Below, piece after piece: positions 52,119-59,550 of a stretch of DNA of 59,550 nt (the stretch's first letter is position 1; every line of letters starts with the position of its first letter). The notes under the pieces were generated by a model. It ran no database searches. It was not told the origin of the DNA and saw only the letters and a program-made list of their open reading frames with translations. Source of the stretch: an uncultured Chloroflexota bacterium. Its GTDB lineage: Bacteria > Chloroflexota > UBA11872 > UBA12225. Made by a program: the position numbers and the translations under genes. The stretch spans positions 4,574 through 64,123 of the forward strand of contig CADCTC010000035.1 in the NCBI GenBank assembly GCA_902805635.1, in the 5' to 3' direction.

Positions 52119-52367
52119 TTAGCCCCGCAGCTGGCGCAGCACCTCTCCCTCTTCGGGGAAGCGTCCCAGCTGTCGTTTGGAGAAGATCAGCTCGTTTGCG
52201 CTCCGGACCTCGAAGACGCCGCCGCTGCTCGGGATGAGCTCGACGTCCTGCACGCGCCCCGGCAGCGCGCGCTTCAGCTCTGCCGCCAAACTGGCGGCTC
52301 TCTTGTCATAGCCTCATGACGTGCAGTATTCGATGCTGACGTTGAGGGGTTCCTGTGTCTGGGCCAT
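52119..52367 (-). CDS. Selenoprotein of the SelW/SelT/SelH (Rdx) family, in-frame UGA = Sec18
   Basis: 82 aa from ATG 52367 with aaggagga (complement of 52373-52380) as a near-ideal ribosome binding site. Codon 18 (52316-52314) is TGA. Read as selenocysteine, the protein opens with EYCTSUGYDKRA, the CxxU redox motif (Cys15, Sec18) of the Rdx family. It then continues with the family's VELIPSSGGVFEV and ELIFSKRQLGRFPE, up to TAA at 52119-52121. A hairpin 16 bases 3' of the UGA fits a bacterial SECIS. The thioredoxin-like fold suggests a cytoplasmic thiol-redox role. Read without recoding it would be a 17-residue stub. Confidence 0.88.
52282..52298 (-). promoter_or_regulatory. Putative bacterial SECIS element
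   Basis: On the minus strand gccgcca (52298-52292) pairs perfectly with tggcggc (52288-52282) around a gtt loop. The stem begins 16 bases after the UGA, and the loop G is 23 bases after it. This fits the known layout of bacterial SECIS hairpins, which place a short apical loop with an early G about 16-37 bases 3' of the UGA inside the coding region. Confidence 0.75.
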
Positions 52368-52415
52368 CTGAGTCCTCCTTATTGACTACATACTGCTAGA
52401 GCTGTGCCAACAACC

Positions 52416-52490
52416 GAGCACCCGCGCAGCGGGAGCGCAGGGCGTTAGGACGCGCAGCGCCATCCTCAGTGCGAGCTCCCGCGCAGCGGG
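52416..52490. repeat. Two copies of a 13-bp palindrome between divergent genes
   Basis: cccgcgcagcggg occurs at 52421-52433 and 52478-52490, each preceded by gagca or gagct (57-base period). Each copy is itself a hairpin (cccgc-gca-gcggg). They lie between the selenoprotein gene and the divergent xanthine-dehydrogenase-family operon and could be regulatory or a REP-like pair. Confidence 0.65.
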
Positions 52491-52523
52491 CGCACCGGTA
52501 GAATGCCATCTGGAGGAATCAAC

Positions 52524-53399
52524 TTGCGCGATTTCCAGTATCACGCTCCGGCGACCCTCGACGAAGCGCTCGATTTGCTCAGCCAGCACCGCGAATCCGC
52601 CCGTGTCCTCGCAGGTGGGACCGACCTGGTCCTGATGATGACCGACCGGGTCGTCGCGCCGGACCATGTGATTGACGTAAAGAACATCTCCGAGCTCACC
52701 CGCCTAGAGTGGAGCGACGACGGCGCGCTCGCCATGGGCGCTGCTACGTCATTCCGGCGCCTGGAAACCTCACCGGAGGTACGAGACCACCACCCTGGTC
52801 TCGCCGAAGCAGCCGGCGAAGTGGGGTCGTGGCAGATCCGCAACCTGGGCACCGTGGGGGGCAACCTGTGCACCGCGTCGCCCAGCGCCGAGATCGCGCC
52901 GATCCTGCTCGCGTTGGACGCCGAGGTGGAGATCGCCGGCAAGCGCGGGCGTCGCAGCGTGCCTATTGGCCAGTTCCACACTGGCGTGCGCCGCACCGTC
53001 CTGGAACCCGACGAGCTGCTGTTAGAGATTCGCATTCCCGGCGGACGTGGGCGTGCGGGCAGCCACTACCTGAAGCTGAAAGAGCGCCAGAAGATGGACA
53101 TCGCGTTCGTCGGCGTGGCGACGGTGCTGGAGCTGGAAGCAGGGGACGGCGTGGTCAAGAGTGCGCGCATCGCGCTGGGTGCCGTTGCGCCGACTCCCAT
53201 CCGCGCGGAAGAAGCCGAATCGAGCTTGCGGGGCAAGCAGCTATCGGACGATGTGCTTGCCGAGGCCGGGCGCCTTGCCGCGCAGGCTGCCAAGCCCATC
53301 TCGGACGTGCGCGCCAGCGCCGACTACCGGCGAGAGATGGTGAACGTCCTCACCCAGCGCACACTGCGCCAGGCCCTGCACGTGGCGCAGAGCCGCTAG
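52524..53399 (+). CDS. FAD-binding subunit of a xanthine dehydrogenase-family enzyme (CoxM-like)
   Basis: 291 aa from TTG 52524, chosen because ggagga at 52512-52517 sits 6 bases upstream. The in-frame ATG at 52503 precedes that site. The flavin-binding motifs ARVLAGGTDLVLMM and NLGTVGGNLCTASPSAEIAP are intact, and the CO-dehydrogenase flavoprotein C-terminal domain follows. The FAD relays electrons from the iron-sulfur subunit to an acceptor. It is the first gene of the M-S-L set, with the small subunit 24 bases downstream. Confidence 0.95.
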   Translation: MRDFQYHAPATLDEALDLLSQHRESARVLAGGTDLVLMMTDRVVAPDHVIDVKNISELTRLEWSDDGALAMGAATSFRRLETSPEVRDHHPGLAEAAGEVGSWQIRNLGTVGGNLCTASPSAEIAPILLALDAEVEIAGKRGRRSVPIGQFHTGVRRTVLEPDELLLEIRIPGGRGRAGSHYLKLKERQKMDIAFVGVATVLELEAGDGVVKSARIALGAVAPTPIRAEEAESSLRGKQLSDDVLAEAGRLAAQAAKPISDVRASADYRREMVNVLTQRTLRQALHVAQSR

Positions 53400-53423
53400 A
53401 ACACGGAAAGCAAGGAGACTCGC

Positions 53424-54005
<582 letters not shown>

Positions 54006-54076
54006 CCGCCGCTACATACGCTAGGCTTCGTACAGAGATCTTCACTCGCCCATTCCTCAGCCCGTAAACCTTCTCC

Positions 54077-54116
54077 CCTCTCCTGTGGGAGAGGCGGGAG
54101 TCCATGCAGTGCATGG
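54077..54116. repeat. Palindromic repeats within the xanthine-dehydrogenase-type operon
   Basis: cctctcc-tgtg-ggagagg (54077-54094) is the third copy of the family seen at 10065 and 37512. A second hairpin, ccatgca-g-tgcatgg, follows at 54102-54116. They fill the gap between the small- and large-subunit genes and may affect the relative expression of the two. Confidence 0.8.
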
Positions 54117-54152
54117 GCAGCAGGGGTGAGGTCAGCCAGGAGCAAAGAAACC

Positions 54153-56429
54153 ATGACGGCGACAGAGCCACGCACCACCCAGGGCACCCAGACCAACGGC
54201 AATGGGGCCGAACACCAGATCGGCCGCTCGGTCCAACGCATCGACGCGCTGGACAAGGTGACCGGTCGTGCCCAGTACACGTCCGATCTGCAGCTGCCCG
54301 GCATGTGCTACGGCGTCTTCTTGCGCAGCCCGTACGGGCACGCGCGCATCAAGAGCATCGACACGTCAGAAGCGGAGAAGCTCCACGGAGTGACCGCGGT
54401 CGTGCACGCTGCCACGTTGGCGCGCGACATGGCCAGCGTCGTGGAAGAGGAGATGCACGCCGCCCGGCGCGTCGTCAAGCTCTTCCCCGCCGTGGGCGAA
54501 ACCGTCAAGTACCAGGGGCAGAAGGTCGCCGCCGTCGCCGCGGTGACGCGCGAGATCGCCGAGGAAGCGTGCGAGCGCATTCGTGTCGAGTACGAGGTGC
54601 TCCCCGCCGTGGTGGACGTGCGCGAGGCCATCAAGGACGGCGCGCCCATCGTGAACGAGGACAGCACCCCGGCCGATCCGATTGGAGATGGCCCGTGGGC
54701 AAACATGGCGCTGCGCAACGTCGCCGGCCAGAACCACCGGTCTGAGGGCGATGTCGAGGCCGGCTTCCGCGAGTCGGACCGCGTCTTCGAAGACACGTAC
54801 GTCATCCCGCGCGCCCACCAGACCTACATCGAGCCCAATAGCAGCATCGCTGATGTCGCGCTGGACGGCAAGGTGACGGTCTACACCAGCACCCAGGGGC
54901 ACTTCGCCGTCCGCTCCAACCTGGCCAACTCGCTGCGCATCCCGCTGTCCAAGATCAACGTGGTTGGCATGACCATCGGCGGCGGCTTCGGCGCTAAGTT
55001 CGGCGGCATCGTGGATGCCTACACCGTCCTGCTCGCGCAGAAGGCGCAGCGCCCGGTCAAGGTCATCTATACGCGCGAGGAAGAGTTCCTGGACGCGCGT
55101 CCCGCCCCCGGCGCTGTCCTCCACGTCAAGACTGGAGTGAAGAACGACGGCACCATCGTCGCCCGCCAGGCGTGGGCGCTCTGGGACACTGGAGCGGGCT
55201 CAGGCGGCTGCAACTCCACCAATCGAGTCAAGGGCGTATACAACATCGAGCACTTCAAGGTAGACGCCTACGACGTCAACACCAACGAGCCGCCGCCTGG
55301 CGCCTACCGTGCCCCCGGCGCGCCGCAGGCGACGTTGGCCGGCGAAGCGCAGCTGAACAAGATCTGCGCGGCGATGGGCTGGGACCCGGTGGACTTCCGC
55401 ATCCAGAACATGCGCGAAGGCGACCAGGTGGCCTTCAAGGAGACGCTGCGCGCGGTCGCCGAGAAGGCCGGTTGGTGGGACCGCAGCCAGAAGAAGGGCG
55501 AGAACGAGGGCTGGGGCGTCGCCGTCGGCGAGTGGACCAACGGTGGTGGCCCCGCCAGCGCCATTGTCTCCCTGCACGAAGATGGCAAGGTCCACATCTT
55601 CTACGGTCTGATGGACATCACCGGTAGCGACACGTCCATGGCCCAGATCGCGGCCGAAGTATTGGGCGTGCGCTACGAGGACGTGAGCGTCCGGCGTGGC
55701 GACACCGACTCTGCCCCCTTCGGCACCGCTTCCGGCGGCTCGGTAGTCACCTTCTCGTTCGGCAACGCGGTCAAGCGCGCCGCTGAGGATGCCCGCAACC
55801 GGGTGCTGGAGCAGGCCGCCGAGCACCTCGAAGCGGCTGTGGAGGACCTGGAGCTGGCCAACGGCAAGATCACCGTCAAGGGCAACCCGGAGGCGTCGGT
55901 CACCATCGCGCAGATCGGCCAGATGGCGCTGCGCTCCAAGGGTGGTCCCATCGTCGGCCGTGGCTCGTTCGCCAGCGAGCCCAGCGCAACCACCATCGCA
56001 GCCCAGATCGTCAAGGTCAAGGTGGACCCGCAGACCGGCCACGTCACTATGCAGGAGCTCTACAACTCCCTGGACGTCGGCAAGGCGATCAACCCGATGG
56101 CGTGCGAGGGGCAGATGGAAGGCGGCGTCGTCCAGGGGTTTGCCTGGGGCCTGATGGAGCAGATGCGCTACGCGCCCGACGGCCGCAACCTCAACCCTGG
56201 CCTGCTCGACTACCGCATCCCGACCGCCCTCGACTTCCCGGACATCGAAACCGTCTTGGTCGAGCGGGCGACCAAGAACGGTCCCTTTGGCGTCAAGGGA
56301 ATCGGCGAGCCGCCGATCGCCCCCGGCGTCGCATGCCTCGTCTCGGCCGTCGCCGACGCTACTGGCCTGTGGATCCACGAGGTGCCCCTCACGCCAGAGC
56401 GGGTACGGGGCGCCATCCAGGGCAAGTAA
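54153..56429 (+). CDS. Molybdopterin-binding large subunit of a xanthine dehydrogenase-family enzyme
   Basis: 758 aa from ATG 54153; the frame opens at 54126. The aldehyde oxidase/xanthine dehydrogenase a/b hammerhead is followed by the molybdopterin-binding region (GMTIGGGFGAKFGG). The active-site loop reads PPPGAYRAPGAPQATLAGE, not the AYxCSFR loop of form I CO dehydrogenase, so CO is an unlikely substrate. Glu719 in GIGEPPIAPG is the expected catalytic base. With the FAD and iron-sulfur subunits it should hydroxylate an aldehyde, purine or other N-heterocycle. Confidence 0.95.
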   Translation: MTATEPRTTQGTQTNGNGAEHQIGRSVQRIDALDKVTGRAQYTSDLQLPGMCYGVFLRSPYGHARIKSIDTSEAEKLHGVTAVVHAATLARDMASVVEEEMHAARRVVKLFPAVGETVKYQGQKVAAVAAVTREIAEEACERIRVEYEVLPAVVDVREAIKDGAPIVNEDSTPADPIGDGPWANMALRNVAGQNHRSEGDVEAGFRESDRVFEDTYVIPRAHQTYIEPNSSIADVALDGKVTVYTSTQGHFAVRSNLANSLRIPLSKINVVGMTIGGGFGAKFGGIVDAYTVLLAQKAQRPVKVIYTREEEFLDARPAPGAVLHVKTGVKNDGTIVARQAWALWDTGAGSGGCNSTNRVKGVYNIEHFKVDAYDVNTNEPPPGAYRAPGAPQATLAGEAQLNKICAAMGWDPVDFRIQNMREGDQVAFKETLRAVAEKAGWWDRSQKKGENEGWGVAVGEWTNGGGPASAIVSLHEDGKVHIFYGLMDITGSDTSMAQIAAEVLGVRYEDVSVRRGDTDSAPFGTASGGSVVTFSFGNAVKRAAEDARNRVLEQAAEHLEAAVEDLELANGKITVKGNPEASVTIAQIGQMALRSKGGPIVGRGSFASEPSATTIAAQIVKVKVDPQTGHVTMQELYNSLDVGKAINPMACEGQMEGGVVQGFAWGLMEQMRYAPDGRNLNPGLLDYRIPTALDFPDIETVLVERATKNGPFGVKGIGEPPIAPGVACLVSAVADATGLWIHEVPLTPERVRGAIQGK

Positions 56430-56506
56430 GCAGTAGGCCACAAGCAGCACGCCGCTGGGATAGTCTCAGCGGTACTGCCTACCACCTACCGCGACCTCAG
56501 TACTCC

Positions 56507-56743
56507 ATGAAAGTCACTGTCGCCTTCTTCGGGGACTTCGCCCAGTTCAAACCGGCCGACTGGTCCGGCAAGCGCGGCACGGTCGAAGTTCCCGAAGGCG
56601 CAACCATCGACACGCTCGCCAACCAGCTCGGCATCGGCGACGAACCATGTGTGGTGATGCTCAACGAAGATCAGCATCACCGCGGCGCCGAGCTGCATGA
56701 CGGCGACACGGTCACCTTCCTGCCCCCTATTGCGGGCGGCTAA
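56507..56743 (+). CDS. MoaD/ThiS-type sulfur carrier protein
   Basis: 78 aa from ATG 56507. The beta-grasp fold is plain: MKVTVAFFGDFAQF, TVEVPEGATIDTLANQLGI, VVMLNEDQHHRGAELHDGDTVTFLPPIAGG. The C-terminal Gly-Gly that becomes thiocarboxylated is intact at residues 77-78. Position 78 bases after the molybdoenzyme large subunit suggests that it feeds sulfur into molybdopterin synthesis (MoaD role) rather than thiamine, but the sequence alone does not decide this. Confidence 0.88.
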   Translation: MKVTVAFFGDFAQFKPADWSGKRGTVEVPEGATIDTLANQLGIGDEPCVVMLNEDQHHRGAELHDGDTVTFLPPIAGG

Positions 56744-56758
56744 CCTGCGCTGGCGACC

Positions 56759-57076
56759 GTGGACCTCGAACGCGCCCAGCAAAAAGCCGCCGAGCTCATC
56801 CTGGACGACGAAGGCTGGCGCGACGGCATCGAGGACTCCCTGGCGACGCCGCTGCTCGAATGGACGCTCGCCCAGATCGACGGCCGCCTCGCCGGCGCTG
56901 CCGAGTCGGGCGCACTTGACGAGGACTTGCCTTACGCCGTGGCAGACGAGGCGCGCGCCATGCTGCGCGGCGTGTGCGACACCCTACGCGGATTTACGCA
57001 GTCGCACGCTGCCACCGACGCAGGTGACAGCGTAGCCGGTGACGGCGCGGCGTGTGAGCCGGAGGCGCAAGGGTGA
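56759..57076 (+). CDS. Hypothetical helical protein
   Basis: 105 aa from GTG 56759. Acidic and helical (ERAQQKAAELILDDEGWRDGIED, PLLEWTLAQIDGRLAG, LPYAVADEARAMLRGVCDTLR), ending in a Gly/Asp/Ala tail. No motif or membrane segment is recognised. Its stop overlaps the start of the PLD-family gene by 4 bases, and it starts 15 bases after the MoaD-like gene, so all are probably co-transcribed. Confidence 0.68.
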   Translation: MDLERAQQKAAELILDDEGWRDGIEDSLATPLLEWTLAQIDGRLAGAAESGALDEDLPYAVADEARAMLRGVCDTLRGFTQSHAATDAGDSVAGDGAACEPEAQG

Positions 57077-58182
57077 GCGCACGGGTCGTCCTTGCCATCG
57101 TCGTTATCCTGGCGGTGCTCGCCCTAGCCGCGATCATCCTGTGGCCGTTCATCGGCCGGCGCCAGCCCGGCCCGGCGGGCGCGCCTCAGACGACGTCCGA
57201 CTGGTATGAGCTCAGCTTCACTACCCCCGTCTACCCTGACCGGGCGCAGAACCACAAGGGCGGCCTCGACGAGAAGCTGGTAACGCTGATCGACTCCAGC
57301 CGGCGCACGCTCGACATCGCGGCGTACGACTTCGACCTGCGCAACGTTGCGCAGGCCATGGCGCGCGCCAAGCAGCGTGGCGTCACGGTGCGCATGGTCA
57401 CCGACACCGACACCATCGAGAACACCAAGGACGCCGAGATCCAGGCGTCGCTCAAGATTGTGCGTGACGCGGGCATCCCCATCGTGGACGACCAGCGCCG
57501 TTCGATCATGCACCACAAGTTCGCCGTTTCAGACCGGGCGGTGGTGCTGACCGGCTCCTGGAACTTCACTATCGGCGACACCTATCGCCTCAACAACCAC
57601 GCCATCATCATCCGCTCGCCGGAAATCGCCGCCAACTTCGCTAACGAGTTCGAGAAGATGCACGTCCAGCGCAGGTTCGGGCCTACTAAGCCCAAGGACG
57701 TGCCGAACCCGGTGGTCAACGTGGGTGGCGCGCGCGTCGAAACCCACTTCGCATCGGAGACCGACCCCAGCGGGCGGATCGTCGAGGTGATCGGCGGCGC
57801 TCGCCAGCGAATAGACTTCCTGGCCTTTTCCTTCACTCACGACAAGATCGGCGGCGCGATGCTGGAGCGCGCCCAGGCCGGCGTGCAGGTCCGCGGCGTC
57901 TTTGAGAATACCGGCTCAGAGACGCGCTTCTCCGAGTTCGGACGCATGCGCGACGCCAAGCTAGAGGTCTACCAGGACGGCAACCCGTACGTCATGCACC
58001 ACAAGGTGATCGTCGTAGATAGCCGGTTCACAGTCTTCGGCTCTTACAATTTCAGCGCCAACGCTTCTGACGACAACGACGAGAACCTGCTAATCGTGGA
58101 CGACCCCAAGCTCGCCGCTGCCTTCTTGGCCGAGGCCGATCGCATGGTTGCCCTGGCCAAGAACCCGCCCCAGCGCCGGTGA
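57073..58182 (+). CDS. Membrane-anchored phospholipase D-family protein
   Basis: 369 aa from GTG 57073. An N-terminal membrane helix (about 5-27) is followed by two PLD-like domains. Each HKD motif is complete: His147, Lys149, Asp154 in HHKFAVSD, followed by TGSWNF, and His309, Lys311, Asp316 in HHKVIVVD, followed by FGSYNFS. The family includes phospholipases, cardiolipin synthases and nucleases such as Nuc. The catalytic domain is likely outside the cytoplasm. The substrate is unknown. Confidence 0.9.
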   Translation: MSARVVLAIVVILAVLALAAIILWPFIGRRQPGPAGAPQTTSDWYELSFTTPVYPDRAQNHKGGLDEKLVTLIDSSRRTLDIAAYDFDLRNVAQAMARAKQRGVTVRMVTDTDTIENTKDAEIQASLKIVRDAGIPIVDDQRRSIMHHKFAVSDRAVVLTGSWNFTIGDTYRLNNHAIIIRSPEIAANFANEFEKMHVQRRFGPTKPKDVPNPVVNVGGARVETHFASETDPSGRIVEVIGGARQRIDFLAFSFTHDKIGGAMLERAQAGVQVRGVFENTGSETRFSEFGRMRDAKLEVYQDGNPYVMHHKVIVVDSRFTVFGSYNFSANASDDNDENLLIVDDPKLAAAFLAEADRMVALAKNPPQRR

Positions 58183-58194
58183 GCTGGTGAGCCG

Positions 58195-59259
58195 GTGACG
58201 CTCTCGCGCCGCACTGGCCTCGCCGCGCTTTCCGCCGTTTTCCTCGCCGCCTGTGCTGCGCGCCAGGAGCCCGTTGCCGGCGTCGTCGCCTTTCCCGCGC
58301 GCACGCTGAGTTATGCCCCGCTGCTCGCCGCGGTGTCCGCCGGCCTGTACGCTGACCCGAAGGTGCGTGTCGCGCTGATGCAGCGCCGCTCCGGTAGTGA
58401 CGTCGCCGCCGTGGTCGCGGACGGTACTGCCATTGCCGGAGCGCTGCCGCTCGAAGACTTGGTCCAGGTGGTATCCGAGGGGGCGCCCCTCGTCGCGATC
58501 GGCGCTCTGACCCGCCGCCTGCCGTGCCAGCTCGTGATCGCCGACCGGCCCGACGTGGCGCAGCGCAGCCGGGACACCCTCTCCGGCGGTGACTGGAGGG
58601 GGATGCGGCTCGGTGTCGAGGGTGGACCCGGCGGCACCGAGCGCTTCGTGCGCTTCCATGCACTTGCGCAGGGCGTGCAGCCCACCCCCGCCGGACGCCG
58701 CCTCTTGGCCACAGACCCCGCATCGGGCGAGCCGCGCTGGCTGGCATTTGAAACTCCGGAGGCGCTCGTCGCGGCGCTCAAGGACAATCGGCTGGACGCG
58801 TTCGTTGGTCCGCCGTTCGCCGCCGCCCAGACAATCACGCTCGGCGGCGCGGTCGTGGCAACCAACTTTCTGGAGGTTCCCGAGGCGGCCGAAACCGCAG
58901 GGGCGCTGCCTACTGTCCTTGTAGCGCACCGCGATTCGCTGCACGACGGTGGCACTCAGTCGGCCGTGCAGGCTCTGCTTCGCCAGGTCGTCCAGGGCTG
59001 CGCTCGCGCCGCTGCCGACCTCGCCGGGCCAGAGGCGCCCGCCTCGGTGATCAAGGCGCTGCCGGAGCGCGACCCGCTGCACGTCACCCTAGCCGTGCGC
59101 CTGGCTTCGCCTTCACCAGGTGCCAGCGCGTTCGCGGCGGGCGGCAAGTTGGCTGAGGAGAACGTGCGCCGCTACCTGGAGCTCTCCGCCATGGCGGGCC
59201 GCGCTCCGGCTGCCGGCGTGAGCGCGGGCAGTCTCTCCAGCACACGCTTCAGCGGGTAG
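58195..59259 (+). CDS. ABC transporter substrate-binding lipoprotein (SsuA/NMT1-like)
   Basis: 354 aa from GTG 58195. The signal peptide ends in a lipobox at about Cys20 (LAAC). The mature part shows the NitT/TauT/SsuA-type fold (YAPLLAAVSAGLYADPKVRVALMQ, LRLGVEGGPGGTERFVRF, ALVAALKDNRLDAFVGPPFAA). Such proteins bind sulfonates, nitrate, taurine, thiamine precursors and similar small molecules. No permease or ATPase genes are in the window after it. The 3' end overlaps the truncated MFS gene by 88 bases. Confidence 0.87.
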   Translation: MTLSRRTGLAALSAVFLAACAARQEPVAGVVAFPARTLSYAPLLAAVSAGLYADPKVRVALMQRRSGSDVAAVVADGTAIAGALPLEDLVQVVSEGAPLVAIGALTRRLPCQLVIADRPDVAQRSRDTLSGGDWRGMRLGVEGGPGGTERFVRFHALAQGVQPTPAGRRLLATDPASGEPRWLAFETPEALVAALKDNRLDAFVGPPFAAAQTITLGGAVVATNFLEVPEAAETAGALPTVLVAHRDSLHDGGTQSAVQALLRQVVQGCARAAADLAGPEAPASVIKALPERDPLHVTLAVRLASPSPGASAFAAGGKLAEENVRRYLELSAMAGRAPAAGVSAGSLSSTRFSG

Positions 59260-59550
59260 AGCGGGCACGCCGCCAGCGCCACGCCGACCCACGCGATGGC
59301 GGACATGATCAGCGCCGCATACCCAAAGCCTGCCCGCACCGCCGGGTCCGGCCCGGCGCCGCCGGTGGCTGCCAGCGCTGCCCCCGCCGCCAGGGCCGGC
59401 GCCAGCCCCGTCGCCGCCACCGCCACGCCCAGCGTGTGCCCGTACTGGCGAGACGTCTCCAGCATCCCTGACGCGAACCCGCGGTGTGTCTCAGCTAGCG
59501 TGCTCATGATGCGCGTGTTGTTGGTGGTCATGAAGCAGCCCGACCCGATC
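59172..59550 (-). CDS. MFS transporter, C-terminal part (truncated by the window edge)
   Basis: The last 119 residues or so of a DHA2/EmrB-like transporter, reading in from the right edge. SGCFMTTNNTRIMSTLAETHRGFASGM and LETSRQYGHTLGVAVAATGL match the helix 10-11 loop of that group (typically MPPNNTAIL followed by HRGIASGLLNTSRQ). The last membrane helix is GYAALIMSAIAWVGVALAACPLY. The start is outside the window. Substrate unknown. Confidence 0.85.
   Translation of the reverse strand, partial: IGSGCFMTTNNTRIMSTLAETHRGFASGMLETSRQYGHTLGVAVAATGLAPALAAGAALAATGGAGPDPAVRAGFGYAALIMSAIAWVGVALAACPLYPLKRVLERLPALTPAAGARPAMAESSR

Noticed and set aside
52077-52319. Plus-strand open frame of about 80 codons over the selenoprotein locus
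   Set aside because: It is the antisense shadow of the minus-strand gene, with no ribosome binding site and no protein-like pattern.

Overview
The window is a 59.5 kb stretch of high-GC bacterial chromosome with dense genes, many 4-bp start/stop overlaps and frequent GTG and TTG starts. The gene content looks most like a soil or freshwater Chloroflexota (Thermomicrobia/Dehalococcoidia-like) genome. It includes a TAT-signal sugar-binding lipoprotein, a sulfatase, an HpcH/HpaI aldolase, an M81 (MlrC-type) protein, a xanthine-dehydrogenase-family operon, a GH38 alpha-mannosidase and a DUF92 membrane protein. This assignment is inferred from gene content only; there is no rRNA in the window. I saw no tRNA, rRNA, CRISPR array, prophage or intact insertion sequence.

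Layout. 1-9.4 kb: Gfo/Idh/MocA oxidoreductase, RbsD/FucU mutarotase, C39 peptidase-TPR protein, a clan-A glycosidase-like lipoprotein divergent from a membrane Ser/Thr kinase, two related small proteins, and a sugar ABC solute-binding lipoprotein. 9.4-10.1 kb: a decayed end of a second solute-binding gene plus a hairpin repeat. 10.1-22.3 kb: aldolase, DUF92, a 70-aa protein, sulfatase, CobW-type GTPase, response regulator with a convergent degenerate histidine kinase, LLM flavin oxidoreductase, a small membrane protein, DUF885 protein, a 5-TM protein, and an ECF sigma/anti-sigma pair. 22.4-26.8 kb: an exporter operon of a HlyD-like adaptor and two ABC half-transporters. 26.9-35.3 kb: miscellaneous genes including a TIR-domain protein, a D-cysteine desulfhydrase-like PLP enzyme and an NHL beta-propeller. 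35.4-43.1 kb: a tightly overlapping tetrapyrrole operon hemE-H-C-D-A-B-L. 43.1-52.0 kb: GH38 mannosidase, ArsR-DUF2087 regulator with a likely operator, aldo/keto reductase, MFS transporter, DUF971, PH-like membrane protein and the M81 protein. 52.1-52.4 kb: an apparently unannotated selenoprotein. 52.5-59.6 kb: FAD, [2Fe-2S] and molybdopterin subunits of a xanthine-dehydrogenase-family enzyme with a MoaD/ThiS-like carrier, a PLD-family protein, a substrate-binding lipoprotein and a truncated MFS gene.

The hem operon encodes the C5 route from glutamyl-tRNA to uroporphyrinogen III, uroporphyrinogen decarboxylase and ferrochelatase. The coproporphyrinogen and protoporphyrinogen oxidation steps are not in the window.

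The strongest non-standard observation is at 52119-52367 on the minus strand. It is an 82-codon SelW/Rdx-family gene with an in-frame UGA in the CxxU redox position, a near-perfect Shine-Dalgarno sequence, and a SECIS-like hairpin just 3' of the UGA. A plain ORF scan misses it. A second theme is several families of short palindromic repeats, some of which have entered coding sequence (the HemH tail, the DUF92 loop and possibly the GH38 insert). Two gene remnants (a solute-binding protein C-terminus and an enolase-superfamily C-terminus) mark recent gene loss or rearrangement.
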